36,030 nt of DNA from Methanomassiliicoccaceae archaeon (GCA_003135935.1 PNBI01000026.1:1-36030), one strand, 5' to 3'. Shown: positions 1 to 7,963, counted from the stretch's first letter. A program made the numbers and translations. Notes: generated by a model not told the origin, from the letters alone.

Positions 1-219
1 CACCAGGTCGATGTCTTTCAACTTGAGCCCCGCGGTCTCGACGGCCTTGAGGACCATCGGGACAACGACTTCGGCATGATGATTGGCCGCTTCCCTGGGA
101 TGGATGCCGCCCGTTTCGGGCTTGTACATCTTCATCTCGTTGGCCAGGACCCTCCCCTTTTCGTCAACGATCCCGACCCCGCAGGTGTGGGCGGTGCCTT
201 CGATGCCGAGCGCTATCAT
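1..219 (-). CDS. kae1: Kae1, KEOPS tRNA threonylcarbamoyltransferase subunit (C-terminus beyond window)
   Basis: Only the first 73 residues are present; the gene continues past the left edge. The protein begins MIALGIEGTAHTCGVGIV, the ASKHA-fold nucleotide-binding start of the Kae1/TsaD/Qri7 family, and has the family segment GGIHPREAANHHAEV, whose histidines lie near the metal-binding region. Kae1 is the catalytic subunit of KEOPS and places the threonylcarbamoyl group on A37 of ANN-decoding tRNAs in the cytoplasm. The ATG at 219 is the first possible start, and no in-frame start codon is visible just upstream. Many euryarchaea fuse Kae1 to the kinase Bud32, which cannot be judged here. Confidence 0.9.
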   Translation of the reverse strand, partial: MIALGIEGTAHTCGVGIVDEKGRVLANEMKMYKPETGGIHPREAANHHAEVVVPMVLKAVETAGLKLKDIDLV

Positions 220-297
220 GTCGACAGTCCATCGACTAAGAAATAATCAATCTTTCATTTGCGATCGATGTTATAACGAGATCGAGAGGTGCTTAGC

Positions 298-540
298 TCA
301 TTTGCCGTCGCAAGAGCAAGCGTTGATCTTCTCGACGATCTTGATCGCGCCCTCGAAGACCTCGTCGTCGACCACCAGGATCGGCGTATGCTTGCTCAGG
401 AGCTGATAGTATGCGGCTTCTGCCATTCCGTCCGCCGTCTCCATGTTGATTATGTTGACCTTGACTCCCTCTGGAATACGCTCCTTGACCCAGTCGCATT
501 TTTGGCAGCCGGTTTTTGTGAATAGAAGAATCTCTGACAT
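298..540 (-). CDS. glutaredoxin-like thioredoxin-fold protein
   Basis: This 80-residue protein has the beta-alpha-beta start ILLFTKTGCQKCDWVKERI, with a CxxC redox motif at residues 13-16 (CQKC). The segment TPILVVDDEVFEGA carries the cis-Pro loop of the thioredoxin fold. Length and motif fit small glutaredoxin/NrdH-like electron carriers of anaerobic archaea, probably a cytoplasmic dithiol-disulfide oxidoreductase. A second Cys pair (CSC) lies five residues from the C-terminus and could be a resolving or metal-binding site; that is inference. It stands alone between Kae1 and a methyltransferase, so context gives no partner. A TATA-like element lies about 35 bases upstream of the ATG. Confidence 0.8.
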   Translation of the reverse strand: MSEILLFTKTGCQKCDWVKERIPEGVKVNIINMETADGMAEAAYYQLLSKHTPILVVDDEVFEGAIKIVEKINACSCDGK

Positions 541-571
541 CGCGTTACCGCCAATCGAATCAGGTGCCAGG

Positions 572-581
572 GATTAATAGA
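572..581 (-). promoter_or_regulatory. TATA-like promoter element of the glutaredoxin-like gene
   Basis: Read on the minus strand the site is TCTATTAATC, centred about 36 bases upstream of the ATG at 540. That spacing suits an archaeal TATA box with a very short leader. The assignment rests on position and AT content only. Confidence 0.4.
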
Positions 582-656
582 TTGCGAAACTACTAGCGAA
601 GAGAGAACGACTTTGGATGAAGGCATTAAGACCTATCGAAGAGGATATCGCGACGT

Positions 657-1415
657 ATGGTGAGCCCCGACCCTGACCCGACCGAGCGTTTCACCGGGCG
701 ATCGTCTGATTACAAAATGCATAGGCCTCGATATCCTGATGCCCTCTTCCAATACCTGCTGGACAATTCGATCATCTGGAAAGGCTGCTCGGTTGCCGAT
801 GTAGGCTCCGGGACTGGGATCTTCGCCAGAGGGCTGCTTGACCGGGGCATATTGGTCTATGCCGTCGAACCCAATCGTGAGATGAGAGAGTGCGCGGACG
901 ATGCCCTGGGATCGATGACAGGCTTCCATAGCGTGGTCGGTCGTTCGGAGACGACCACATTGGGCACGGCGAGCGTCGATGCGGTGACGGCCGCCCAGGC
1001 CTTCCATTGGTTCGAAACCGTTCCGACCAGGATCGAGTTCGCCCGTATCCTCAGACCAGGAGGCCAGGTGTGCATCGTCTATAATGAAAGGGACGTATGC
1101 AATCCGTTCTCTCGTGAATATGAAAGACTGGTCGGGGTCTACACCGAGCCTGACAAGGAGAAAAGGGAGCGGTCAAGGGACCCCCGAGCTTTCTTCGATG
1201 GCAGATGCAAGGAGGCGAGCTTCCCGAACCAACAGGAGCTGGATCGAGAAGGGTTGTTGGGGCGCGCTCTTTCCAACTCTCATATGCCGAAGAAGGGGGA
1301 GGAGGGATACGAAGAGATCGCTCGTCGCATCTCCGAGACCTTTGACCGTCATCAGCAGAACGGCCGGGTTATCATGCGCTATAACACTCTCGTCTATCAC
1401 GGCACTCTAGATTGA
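657..1415 (+). CDS. class I SAM-dependent methyltransferase (Methyltransf_11 type)
   Basis: The 252-residue protein has the Rossmann-type SAM-binding motif I VADVGSGTGIF at about residues 46-56, the acidic motif II end YAVEPN at 68-73, and the post-motif region ILRPGGQVCIVYNE at about 131-144. This is the UbiE/Tam-like class I fold. The N-terminal segment TERFTGRSSDYKMHRPRYPDAL resembles small-molecule methyltransferases that begin with a F(S/T)GR-x-xxY-xxxRPxYP motif. The substrate cannot be inferred. The ATG at 657 follows a GAGG about 12 bases upstream. The gene is monocistronic by spacing, with tRNA-Val downstream. Confidence 0.85.
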   Translation: MVSPDPDPTERFTGRSSDYKMHRPRYPDALFQYLLDNSIIWKGCSVADVGSGTGIFARGLLDRGILVYAVEPNREMRECADDALGSMTGFHSVVGRSETTTLGTASVDAVTAAQAFHWFETVPTRIEFARILRPGGQVCIVYNERDVCNPFSREYERLVGVYTEPDKEKRERSRDPRAFFDGRCKEASFPNQQELDREGLLGRALSNSHMPKKGEEGYEEIARRISETFDRHQQNGRVIMRYNTLVYHGTLD

Positions 1416-1509
1416 TTATGCGTTAGCCAGATTTCAAGATCAGCCAATCATACTTTGGTTCGATGACGAAACTCATATCTATGGGGAAGGTATACTCCAG
1501 AATCCACAA

Positions 1510-1582
1510 GGGCTCATGGTCTAGCGGTTATGACGTCTGCTTGACACGCAGAAGTTCGCCAGTTCGAATCTGGCTGAGCCCA
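1510..1582 (+). tRNA. tRNA-Val (anticodon GAC)
   Basis: A complete 73-base cloverleaf can be drawn. The acceptor stem GGGCTCA (1510-1516) pairs perfectly with TGAGCCC (1575-1581). The anticodon stem TCTGC/GCAGA encloses the loop TTGACAC, with anticodon GAC at 1543-1545. The T stem GCCAG/CTGGC encloses TTCGAAT. The discriminator base is A1582 and no CCA is encoded, which is common in archaea. No intron is visible. A TATA-like stretch lies roughly 20-35 bases upstream. Confidence 0.95.
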
Positions 1583-1639
1583 CTCCCATCCTCCCCTGCT
1601 TTCTCTTGAATTCGCGCATCATTCGCATTTCGAGCCGCC

Positions 1640-3955
1640 CTACTTCTTGACCTGCCTTTTTCGCAACACGACGAATGCGACGATAATTAATGCGAAAATA
1701 AGGACCACCACTAATATGATCGAGGTCTGCTGGTCTTGATGGAGGGGCAACTCTACTGTACTTACTCCATACCAAATGGGAGTGGTGAACCCTGTCCTAT
1801 TACCGAAGAAGTAGATTGTCAAATCGTTATTATGGTTTTCTATCCAATTCATACTGCATTTGGGCGCATTTCCTTCAAAGTGCAGTTGGGTCAAGTTGGT
1901 GCAGGAGTAGAACGCCGAATAGCCTATGGAAATGACATTGCTAGGGATTGTAACATTAACCAAGGAAGTGCAATAATTGAAAGCCCAGGCCCCTATGAAC
2001 TTAATGCTGCCAGGGATGGTGAAGTTGCCAGCCTTGCCTCCTGGACACACCATCAAAGTGGTCAATATCTTGTCGTATAATACGCCATCGATGCTTGCAT
2101 AGGATGCGCTGTCCGAGCTAACGTTTATTGAGGTAAGGGCACTGCAATGAAAGAACGCGCGACTTTCGATGGAAGCGATGCTATCAGGAATGTCAATCGA
2201 ACCAGCCTTGCCACCAGGACACAGTATCAAAGTGGCCAAAGTCTTGTTATACAATACGCCATCGATGCTTGCATAGGCAGAGTTGCTTGAACTCACGTTT
2301 ATCGAAGTCAGGGAAGTGCAGAATGAAAACGCGTCAGTCCCGATAGATGTGACGTTATTGGGTATTGCCACTGAGGTCATTGTGAAGCAGTCGTAGAACG
2401 CATAATCCCCTATGGAAGTGACCCCGTTCCCGATGGTCACCGAGGTCAGGGAGATGCATCGGACGAACGTGCGCTCACTGATAGAGGCAACTCCATTTCC
2501 GATGCTTGCTGTGACTAGGGCACTGCACCAGGAGAATGCCCCATTCCCGATCGAGGTGACGCTATCTGGTATGGTCACGGATGCCAGACCAGAGCTATAG
2601 AATGCGAGATCTCCGATGGCAAGGACGCCACTGGGAATGACGACCGAATCCAGGGAGGAACAGGAAGCGAACGCACTGTAGCCAATGGACGTCACTCCGC
2701 TTCCGATCGTCACGGAGGTCAGGGAGGAACACTGTTCGAAGGCACCTTCCCCGATGTGCGTAATGTTATCAGGTAAGGTGATCGAGCTCAAAGAGGTGCA
2801 ACGCGAAAACGCATACATACCTATGGTCGTGACGCCGCTTCCGATGTTCACTGAGATCAAAGAGGTGCAGAATTGGAAGGCACCAATGTCGATTTGTGTG
2901 ACGCTGTCCGGTATCGTCAATGAGGTCAGGGAGCTGCAATTGAAGAACGCGGAGTCCCCGATGGATGTGACCCCGTTGCTTATGGTAATGGATGCCAGGG
3001 AAGAGCACGAGAAGAACACCCCGCCCTTAATGGAAGTGACGCCATCTGGTACTGTAACCGAGGTCAGGGAGGTGCAGTGGCTGAAAGCGGCTCCCCCGAG
3101 GCTCGTAACGCTGTTCGGGATTGCCACCGAGGTCAGGTTAGCACAGTACAAGAACGCCCCGTCCCCGATGGAAGTGGGGGCGCCGGGGACGACGAACGAC
3201 CCCTCCCTTCCCCCAGGGACCCGGATCAATGTGGTCAAGTCCTTGCTGAACAGCAATCCATCAAGGCTGGCAAAGCTCGGGTTGCTGGCGCTCACAGTAA
3301 TCGAGGTCAGCGAAGGGCAGGCACTGAAAACCATGGAACCTATATGTGTGACGCCGCTGGGAACGTTGATCGATGTCAGAGAGTCATCGAAGTTTAGCGC
3401 CCCATCCTGGATATACGTCACACTATCAGGGATTGTCACCGAGGTCAGTGAAGCACACTGGCTGAGAACTGACGAACCGATGTATGTGACTCCGTCAGGG
3501 ATGACCACGGAGATCAGAGTGGCGCACAATTGGAACGCGCCCATCTCGATGGAGGTGACCGGTTTCCCGTCGATCACACTGGGGATCACGACGTTCCCCC
3601 CCGCGCCGTGATACACTATAATCACGATCTCCGTGCCTTCGTTGTTGTAGAAATAATCATAATCGCCACTTGTTAGATAGCCATTATCGGCTGCGATAAC
3701 AGTATTGGCGCTGGAGGCACAGAACATAGCGCTCAACAGTATGAACGATGCGAGGATCGTGCTTCCAAATCTCCAATATAATATATGGCGGCGAGAAACC
3801 GAAGCCGCATTTCGAGCTTCATCGCGATTCGGAAGGCGCGAAATCAATTCTCCCCACTCTCTTGAACATATCCTTGATAGATTGAATATAAAATTGCGTG
3901 CTAATATAGATGTCAATGCTCTCAGACCCAAACCACCATCGACAGGATTATTCAT
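1640..3955 (-). CDS. BspA-type leucine-rich-repeat surface protein with C-terminal membrane anchor
   Basis: Most of this 771-residue protein consists of about 22-24-residue LRR_5 (BspA/TpLRR) repeats with the pattern I-x-S-x-V-T-x-I-G-x-x-A-F-x-x-C-x-S-L-T-S-V-x-I-P. Three longer inserts of the form DG(V/L)L(Y/F)-K-LTTL-CPGG-G break the array. A hydrophobic segment (STILASFILLSAMFCASSA, about residues 64-82 here) looks like a secretion signal. The C-terminus has one membrane segment (about 745-764) followed by a basic tail, so the protein should be extracellular and anchored. BspA-like repeats mediate binding to proteins or to host or microbial surfaces in other organisms; the ligand here is unknown. 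The start is uncertain. The frame is open to 4192, but that would overlap the divergent gene at 3977, and the signal segment lies unusually far from every possible ATG. Confidence 0.8.
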   Translation of the reverse strand: MNNPVDGGLGLRALTSILARNFIFNLSRICSREWGELISRLPNRDEARNAASVSRRHILYWRFGSTILASFILLSAMFCASSANTVIAADNGYLTSGDYDYFYNNEGTEIVIIVYHGAGGNVVIPSVIDGKPVTSIEMGAFQLCATLISVVIPDGVTYIGSSVLSQCASLTSVTIPDSVTYIQDGALNFDDSLTSINVPSGVTHIGSMVFSACPSLTSITVSASNPSFASLDGLLFSKDLTTLIRVPGGREGSFVVPGAPTSIGDGAFLYCANLTSVAIPNSVTSLGGAAFSHCTSLTSVTVPDGVTSIKGGVFFSCSSLASITISNGVTSIGDSAFFNCSSLTSLTIPDSVTQIDIGAFQFCTSLISVNIGSGVTTIGMYAFSRCTSLSSITLPDNITHIGEGAFEQCSSLTSVTIGSGVTSIGYSAFASCSSLDSVVIPSGVLAIGDLAFYSSGLASVTIPDSVTSIGNGAFSWCSALVTASIGNGVASISERTFVRCISLTSVTIGNGVTSIGDYAFYDCFTMTSVAIPNNVTSIGTDAFSFCTSLTSINVSSSNSAYASIDGVLYNKTLATLILCPGGKAGSIDIPDSIASIESRAFFHCSALTSINVSSDSASYASIDGVLYDKILTTLMVCPGGKAGNFTIPGSIKFIGAWAFNYCTSLVNVTIPSNVISIGYSAFYSCTNLTQLHFEGNAPKCSMNWIENHNNDLTIYFFGNRTGFTTPIWYGVSTVELPLHQDQQTSIILVVVLIFALIIVAFVVLRKRQVKK
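1885..3580 (-). repeat. tandem BspA-type LRR coding repeats
   Basis: Roughly twenty degenerate 66-72-base units each encode one LRR_5 repeat with a conserved A-F-x-x-C-x-S-L-T-S core. Boundaries are approximate. The degeneracy at the DNA level shows selection on the protein rather than recent tandem duplication. Confidence 0.75.
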
Positions 3956-3976
3956 GATACCGATGATTAGGAGCCG

Positions 3977-4150
3977 GTGGCCGAAGTGAAGGTGCATTGC
4001 CTCTGGCATGCCAAGGATGGAAGATGCGCCAGCTGTAAGGCCAGAAGGATACGCCTTGATGTCCTCGCCATCAAGGACTATGAGATGTGCCGGGGCGAAG
4101 AGGATTACGCGGTATGCGAGTTCTATAAAGAGAAACCAGTCGCACCATAG
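3977..4150 (+). CDS. small Cys-rich, probably metal-binding protein (57 aa)
   Basis: A 57-codon frame starts at GTG 3977 (alternative GTG at 3986) and ends at TAG 4148-4150. It follows an AGGAG at 3969-3973, close to the first GTG. The product has Cys at residues 8, 17, 20, 38 and 47 and His at 7 and 11, including a CASC (CxxC) pair, which suggests a zinc-ribbon-like or other metal-bound fold. Composition is rich in charged and structured residues, as expected of a real protein. The HEAT-repeat gene starts 13 bases downstream on the same strand, so the two are likely co-transcribed. I do not recognise the family. Its presence argues against the long start of the opposing LRR gene. Confidence 0.6.
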   Translation: MAEVKVHCLWHAKDGRCASCKARRIRLDVLAIKDYEMCRGEEDYAVCEFYKEKPVAP

Positions 4151-4163
4151 AAGAAGTGAAAGG

Positions 4164-4772
4164 ATGCCGAAGCCCGTTGATGTCGATCCCAACTCATTGA
4201 TGAAGGTCGATCAATTGACAGAGGAAGAGGTCGAGAAACTCAAGTGCGAGCTGCATTCCAGCCATCGAGATCGACGGTCAGCCGCATTCGAACTGCTTCA
4301 CCAGCTACTCAAGGACCGGGCGATATTCGGGCTTTCGCCTTCTGAATTGTCCAGCGAACTTCAGAATGCCGACGTCGAAACGAGGAAACAGGCATCCTGG
4401 GCGATTGGAAAGATGGCACAGAACAAACTCCCTGGCGATTACTCTCTCGATCTAATGGAGCTTCTGACCTCAGATCCAGACCCTGAGGTGAAGGAGAACG
4501 CCGCTTGGGCCATAGGCGAGATTGCTGGCGTCCAAATAGGGAGGGAGAGGTCGATAGCATTCCTTAATCTCCTCCTGGCAGACGAGAGCTTCGAGGTTAA
4601 GGGAATGGCAGCATGGGGCATCGGGCGACTGGCGGATAAGCTGTTCCTGGGCAACACGAGTTCCTTGACCCCTTTGGTCAAGATGGCCGAGGACCAGAGC
4701 GAGTTCGTTCGCAAGAGCGCCAGATTCGCCTTGGAACGCCTTGCCAAGATAGGGATAATCCCCCGGCCCTGA
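4164..4772 (+). CDS. HEAT-repeat protein
   Basis: The 202-residue protein has at least four HEAT-like helical repeats: around residues 69-86 (DVETRKQASWAIGKMAQ), 105-122 (DPEVKENAAWAIGEIAG), 142-158 (SFEVKGMAAWGIGRLAD) and 179-195 (SEFVRKSARFALERLAK). These form an alpha solenoid for protein-protein contacts. No catalytic residues are seen and no transmembrane segment is present, so it is probably a cytoplasmic adaptor. The ATG at 4164 follows GAAAGG directly; a longer frame back to 4008 is rejected because it would overlap the small Cys-rich gene in another frame. The partner is unknown. Confidence 0.8.
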   Translation: MPKPVDVDPNSLMKVDQLTEEEVEKLKCELHSSHRDRRSAAFELLHQLLKDRAIFGLSPSELSSELQNADVETRKQASWAIGKMAQNKLPGDYSLDLMELLTSDPDPEVKENAAWAIGEIAGVQIGRERSIAFLNLLLADESFEVKGMAAWGIGRLADKLFLGNTSSLTPLVKMAEDQSEFVRKSARFALERLAKIGIIPRP

Positions 4773-4855
4773 TTTGTCTGAAATCCCCTGCCGAGGATAT
4801 TGGAGAAGAATTAAGAAAGGAAGTTCTATTCTTTGGTCGCTTGGAGCTGTAAAAA

Positions 4856-6814
4856 ATGGTTCTGGGATTGGGCATCGATACCGGCGGCACCTTCACCGAT
4901 GCGGCAGTGGTGGATTTGGACACCAAGAAGGTTATCGCCAAGGCCAAGGCACCAACGACCTACCACGACCTATCGATAGGCATCGCCTCGGCGATCGAGC
5001 AGGTCGTTAGGATGGGCGGATTCGACGTCAAAGAGATCTACCTGGTCGGGCTTTCGACCACTCTGGCAACGAACTCCTTACTAACTGGTAAAGGTGGAGA
5101 GGTCGGACTGATCGGTATGGGTTGGAAACCCGCTGATGACTGGGTCCTGGGATGCAAGATCGCTCGTTTCGTAAAAGGCGAATTCGATTCGCTCGGCAGG
5201 ATGGTTGAGCCGCAGGATGAGGAGGAGCTATCCGCGGCGATAAGGGAAGTCGCCAAGGACGTCGACGCCATCGTCATCTCTGGCATGTTCAGCGTCACCA
5301 ATCCCTGGCACGAAGAGCATGCCGCGGAGCTGGTACGTCAGCTGACCAATCTGCCGGTGGTTACCGGGCATTCGTTGACAGGGGAGCTGGGGATCAAGGA
5401 ACGCACCATCACAGCGGTTCTCAACGCAAGATTGCTGCCAGTCATCGAGGAGTTCCTCACCGCGGTGAAAAGCGCTCTCACAGCGATGAATATCAAGGCC
5501 AGGATACTGGTCTTCAAAGGGGATGGTGGGCTGATGAGCTTAGAGGTCGCCATGAAGACACCGGTGGAGACCATCCTCTCTGGTCCGGCCGCTAGCCTAA
5601 TGGGTGGAAAGGCTCTGGCTCAGTTGGACGATTGCATCGTAGTGGATGTGGGCGGGGCATCAACGGACATCGCGTTCTTGGAAGGCGGATTCCCCCGTCT
5701 CGACCTGGATGGAGCGATCGTAGGGGAATGGAGGACCCGGGTGAAGGCAATTGATATGTGGACCTGTGGCCTGGGTGGCGATTCTCTGGTCTCGCTGACC
5801 GAGGACGGCGATCTGCTCATCGGACCGCAGAGGGTGGTGCCACTGGCCGTGGCATCGACGATGAAAGATGACTTTAACCAGCGTCTGCTGGCGGCTCAGG
5901 ACACCACTTTCTACGTGATTGGCAAGTCGGACCTGACCAATCTGAATTCAAGCGAGCGGAAGGTGCACGATTTCATCGCTGCCAATGGGCCATCGACCCT
6001 TTACGAAACGATGGACGGAACCCCGGACGTTGTGCTGGTAAATGAGAGCATCAGGTCGCTGATGAAGCGAGGCAATCTGCTTAGGACGGGGCTCACCCCG
6101 ACCGATATCATGCATCTGACCGGGGAATACATCAGGGGAGATGCGGAGGCATCACGGATAGGCCTCCAAATCCTCGCTCAGAAAATGGATTCCGATCCTG
6201 ACAAGCTTGCAGAAAGGATCATGACTCGGGTGGTCACAAGGATAGGAGAGGAGATAGTCAAGAAAGCTATGGCAGACGCGATCGGCCCGATGCCATCCTC
6301 GAAGCAGACCGATGCGATGTTGCACGCAGCTATGGGCGAAACGGTGTTCCATCGGCTTTCGCTGCGCGCTACTCTGGACAGACCAATAGTGGGAATAGGC
6401 GCACCGGCATCGATCCTGGTCCGGCCGCTGGAAAAGAGGATGGAGGCTCGCATCATTATACCCGAGAATTATGACGTTGGCAACGCGGTGGGGGCAGTCT
6501 GTAGCGAGATGACCGAATCGACCAGCATCGAGATCTCGCCGGTGGGAGATAAGTTCATGCTATTCTGGCAGTTCTCCGCACCGATGCAGTTCTCACATTT
6601 GGAAGAGGCGGTTTCGTCGGCCAGAACGCAGGTGGAGAGATATGTGACCGAGAGGTTGACTATCGCCCGTGCCACGGACATTAAGGTCAGAGTGCAGCGA
6701 GAAGATGTTCGCTTCAGCGATGGCTACGGCAAGGAAATGAAGTTCGTCAACGCCGTTTTCGTTAGGGCCACCGGCACCGGGAAACCGTCGCTTGACGATA
6801 TTCCAACTCGTTGA
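4856..6814 (+). CDS. hydantoinase A/oxoprolinase-family protein, stand-alone
   Basis: The 652-residue protein starts LGIDTGGTFTDAAVVD, the phosphate-binding loop of the hydantoinase/oxoprolinase N-terminal domain. It continues with GLSTTLATNSLLTGKGG, the linker KERTITAVLNARLLP, and the second ASKHA nucleotide site around residue 265 (CIVVDVGGASTDIAFLEGG). Family members are ATP-dependent and act on lactams, hydantoins or acetone, usually with a HyuB-type partner. No HyuB gene adjoins, and the C-terminal third (from about residue 500) differs from the textbook enzyme. Substrate is therefore open: it may be an ATPase activating another protein rather than a hydantoinase. A GGAG lies about 11 bases before the ATG. 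Confidence 0.75.
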   Translation: MVLGLGIDTGGTFTDAAVVDLDTKKVIAKAKAPTTYHDLSIGIASAIEQVVRMGGFDVKEIYLVGLSTTLATNSLLTGKGGEVGLIGMGWKPADDWVLGCKIARFVKGEFDSLGRMVEPQDEEELSAAIREVAKDVDAIVISGMFSVTNPWHEEHAAELVRQLTNLPVVTGHSLTGELGIKERTITAVLNARLLPVIEEFLTAVKSALTAMNIKARILVFKGDGGLMSLEVAMKTPVETILSGPAASLMGGKALAQLDDCIVVDVGGASTDIAFLEGGFPRLDLDGAIVGEWRTRVKAIDMWTCGLGGDSLVSLTEDGDLLIGPQRVVPLAVASTMKDDFNQRLLAAQDTTFYVIGKSDLTNLNSSERKVHDFIAANGPSTLYETMDGTPDVVLVNESIRSLMKRGNLLRTGLTPTDIMHLTGEYIRGDAEASRIGLQILAQKMDSDPDKLAERIMTRVVTRIGEEIVKKAMADAIGPMPSSKQTDAMLHAAMGETVFHRLSLRATLDRPIVGIGAPASILVRPLEKRMEARIIIPENYDVGNAVGAVCSEMTESTSIEISPVGDKFMLFWQFSAPMQFSHLEEAVSSARTQVERYVTERLTIARATDIKVRVQREDVRFSDGYGKEMKFVNAVFVRATGTGKPSLDDIPTR

Positions 6815-6864
6815 TCGTGGTAAAAAGGGTTTCGGAGCGATTTGAAAAAGACCGCTCCAGAAGC

Positions 6865-7131
6865 TTACTTCTTTTCCTTTGGCTCGCATCCGTCCTTCTC
6901 TTCCTCGTCCTCTTCTTCCCAATCCCCTTCTTCCTCCTCATCTTCCTCCGGGATTGTCAAGAAGTCGTCCAGTTCAGCCTCGAGCTCCATCAGCGCCTCG
7001 AGGGCCTTTTTCTTCTGCCCCTTCTCGACCATTTCCCTAATGGCTGAGACGCTATCAAGGACCAGGCACATCTCTTCGTCGATCTCATCGAACATGTCGT
7101 TCATCTCATCGAACATGTCATAAAGTCCCAT
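6865..7131 (-). CDS. small acidic protein of unknown function
   Basis: The product is 88 residues. The N-terminal half (residues 1-58) is predicted helical, with a repeated MFDEMND-MFDEIDEE motif and then LVLDSVSAIREMVEKGQKKKALEALMELEAELDD, a likely helical hairpin. The tail (61-88) is almost entirely Glu/Asp with a final GCEP and basic end. The ATG at 7131 is preceded by GAGGT eight bases upstream, so it is preferred over a TTG at 7146. The gene converges on the hydantoinase-A gene. I do not recognise the family. The charge pattern suits a nucleic-acid-mimicking or chaperone-like partner protein, but that is speculation. Confidence 0.7.
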   Translation of the reverse strand: MGLYDMFDEMNDMFDEIDEEMCLVLDSVSAIREMVEKGQKKKALEALMELEAELDDFLTIPEEDEEEEGDWEEEDEEEKDGCEPKEKK

Positions 7132-7163
7132 TTTGCTCGACCTCAAAAATCACTAAAGAAGCC

Positions 7164-7186
7164 GCACCGCTAAATAGATTCGGTGC
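7164..7186. promoter_or_regulatory. inverted repeat bracketing a TATA-like box
   Basis: GCACCG (7164-7169) and CGGTGC (7181-7186) form a perfect 6-bp inverted repeat. The 11-base spacer read on the minus strand is AATCTATTTAG, a plausible TATA box 44 bases upstream of the acidic-protein ATG. The repeat could be an operator covering the TATA box. Alternatively it is an RNA hairpin 28 bases after the stop of the upstream regulator gene on the same strand. Confidence 0.45.
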
Positions 7187-7213
7187 GTGAATTGCGAAAG
7201 CAGATGACCGATC

Positions 7214-7963
7214 TTAGAATCCAGGTTCGATGACGTACTTGCAGAAGTTGTACTGCGTGCCGAAGGTTTCCGCCTTCGTCACTCTGGATGGCATGCCCAG
7301 TCGCTTCTCGAAGATCGCTTCCAGTATCCCTTCGTTCATCAGGCAGAGCGTCTTTCCGACGTCCGGCGCCTTGGAGCAGTCGTACTCCTCCTTGATTATC
7401 AGGGTCACCGGGTGCAGAGCGTAGACATTGATCTCGCCCAGTTCGTGGACCTTGAAGAACTCTTTCACCTCTCCGATGACACCCTCGACGTTGTTGGACT
7501 TCATCCGCCTGGCGATCTCGGTCCCGATCTGCCGGCCAATGTCCTTGAGGACTGGGTCCATGTTGAACCCTATCGCCTCCATACCGATGACGATCGAGCG
7601 TATCACGCCCTTGAGGAAGGTACTGGGAGTGCCGATCGACCGGGCAATGGTGATCTCCACCTGCTTCATCAGGTCTTCGCGGGGAACGACCGAGCTGCCC
7701 ACCGGCTTTGAGACCAGATAGAATATCTTGCGGCGATTGTCGTCGGGGTCGTCGCGATAGGCGATCAATCCCTCCTTGACCATCTTGTCCAGATGGACCG
7801 ACAGCGTGGACTGCGCCTTATTGGTCAGGACGGCGATCTCGCTTAGGCTGAGGTCACGCCGTTGAAGCTCGCTCAATATCCTCTGCCTGACTGGGTTCGA
7901 AATCTGGCGCAGACCTGCCGTGGTAGAATAGACATCGAACGCGTCCGGCTTCTTGTCGTTCAT
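7214..7963 (-). CDS. ArsR-type winged-helix regulator with C-terminal V4R-like domain
   Basis: The 249-residue protein has an N-terminal winged helix: ISNPVRQRILSELQRRDLSLSEIAVLTNKAQSTLSVHLDKMVKEGL at about residues 21-66, then the wing around DDPDDNRRKIFYLV (71-84). Residues about 105-249 resemble V4R (4-vinyl reductase-like) ligand-binding domains, with Cys 196, 207 and 241 as possible metal or ligand contacts. It should be a cytoplasmic DNA-binding sensor of a small molecule or metal. The ATG at 7963 has AGGT nine bases upstream; the frame extends to 8044, but that would run through the AT-rich promoter. It is divergent from mtnA and could control it or itself. Confidence 0.8.
   Translation of the reverse strand: MNDKKPDAFDVYSTTAGLRQISNPVRQRILSELQRRDLSLSEIAVLTNKAQSTLSVHLDKMVKEGLIAYRDDPDDNRRKIFYLVSKPVGSSVVPREDLMKQVEITIARSIGTPSTFLKGVIRSIVIGMEAIGFNMDPVLKDIGRQIGTEIARRMKSNNVEGVIGEVKEFFKVHELGEINVYALHPVTLIIKEEYDCSKAPDVGKTLCLMNEGILEAIFEKRLGMPSRVTKAETFGTQYNFCKYVIEPGF

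Noticed and set aside
1790-3600. Regular spacing of similar short sequences, considered as a CRISPR array or DNA satellite
   Set aside because: The units are degenerate, in frame and encode LRR repeats; there are no identical repeats with unique spacers.
2685-3611. 308-codon open frame on the plus strand with internal repeats
   Set aside because: Its repeats simply mirror the LRR repeats encoded on the minus strand; composition is not protein-like.
3956-4192. N-terminal extension of the LRR gene to 4192
   Set aside because: It would overlap the divergent Cys-rich gene and the start of the HEAT gene, and it places the signal segment about 135 residues from the N-terminus.
6890-6960. CTC/TTC-rich simple-sequence tract
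   Set aside because: It encodes the Glu/Asp-rich tail of the acidic protein on the minus strand and needs no separate explanation.
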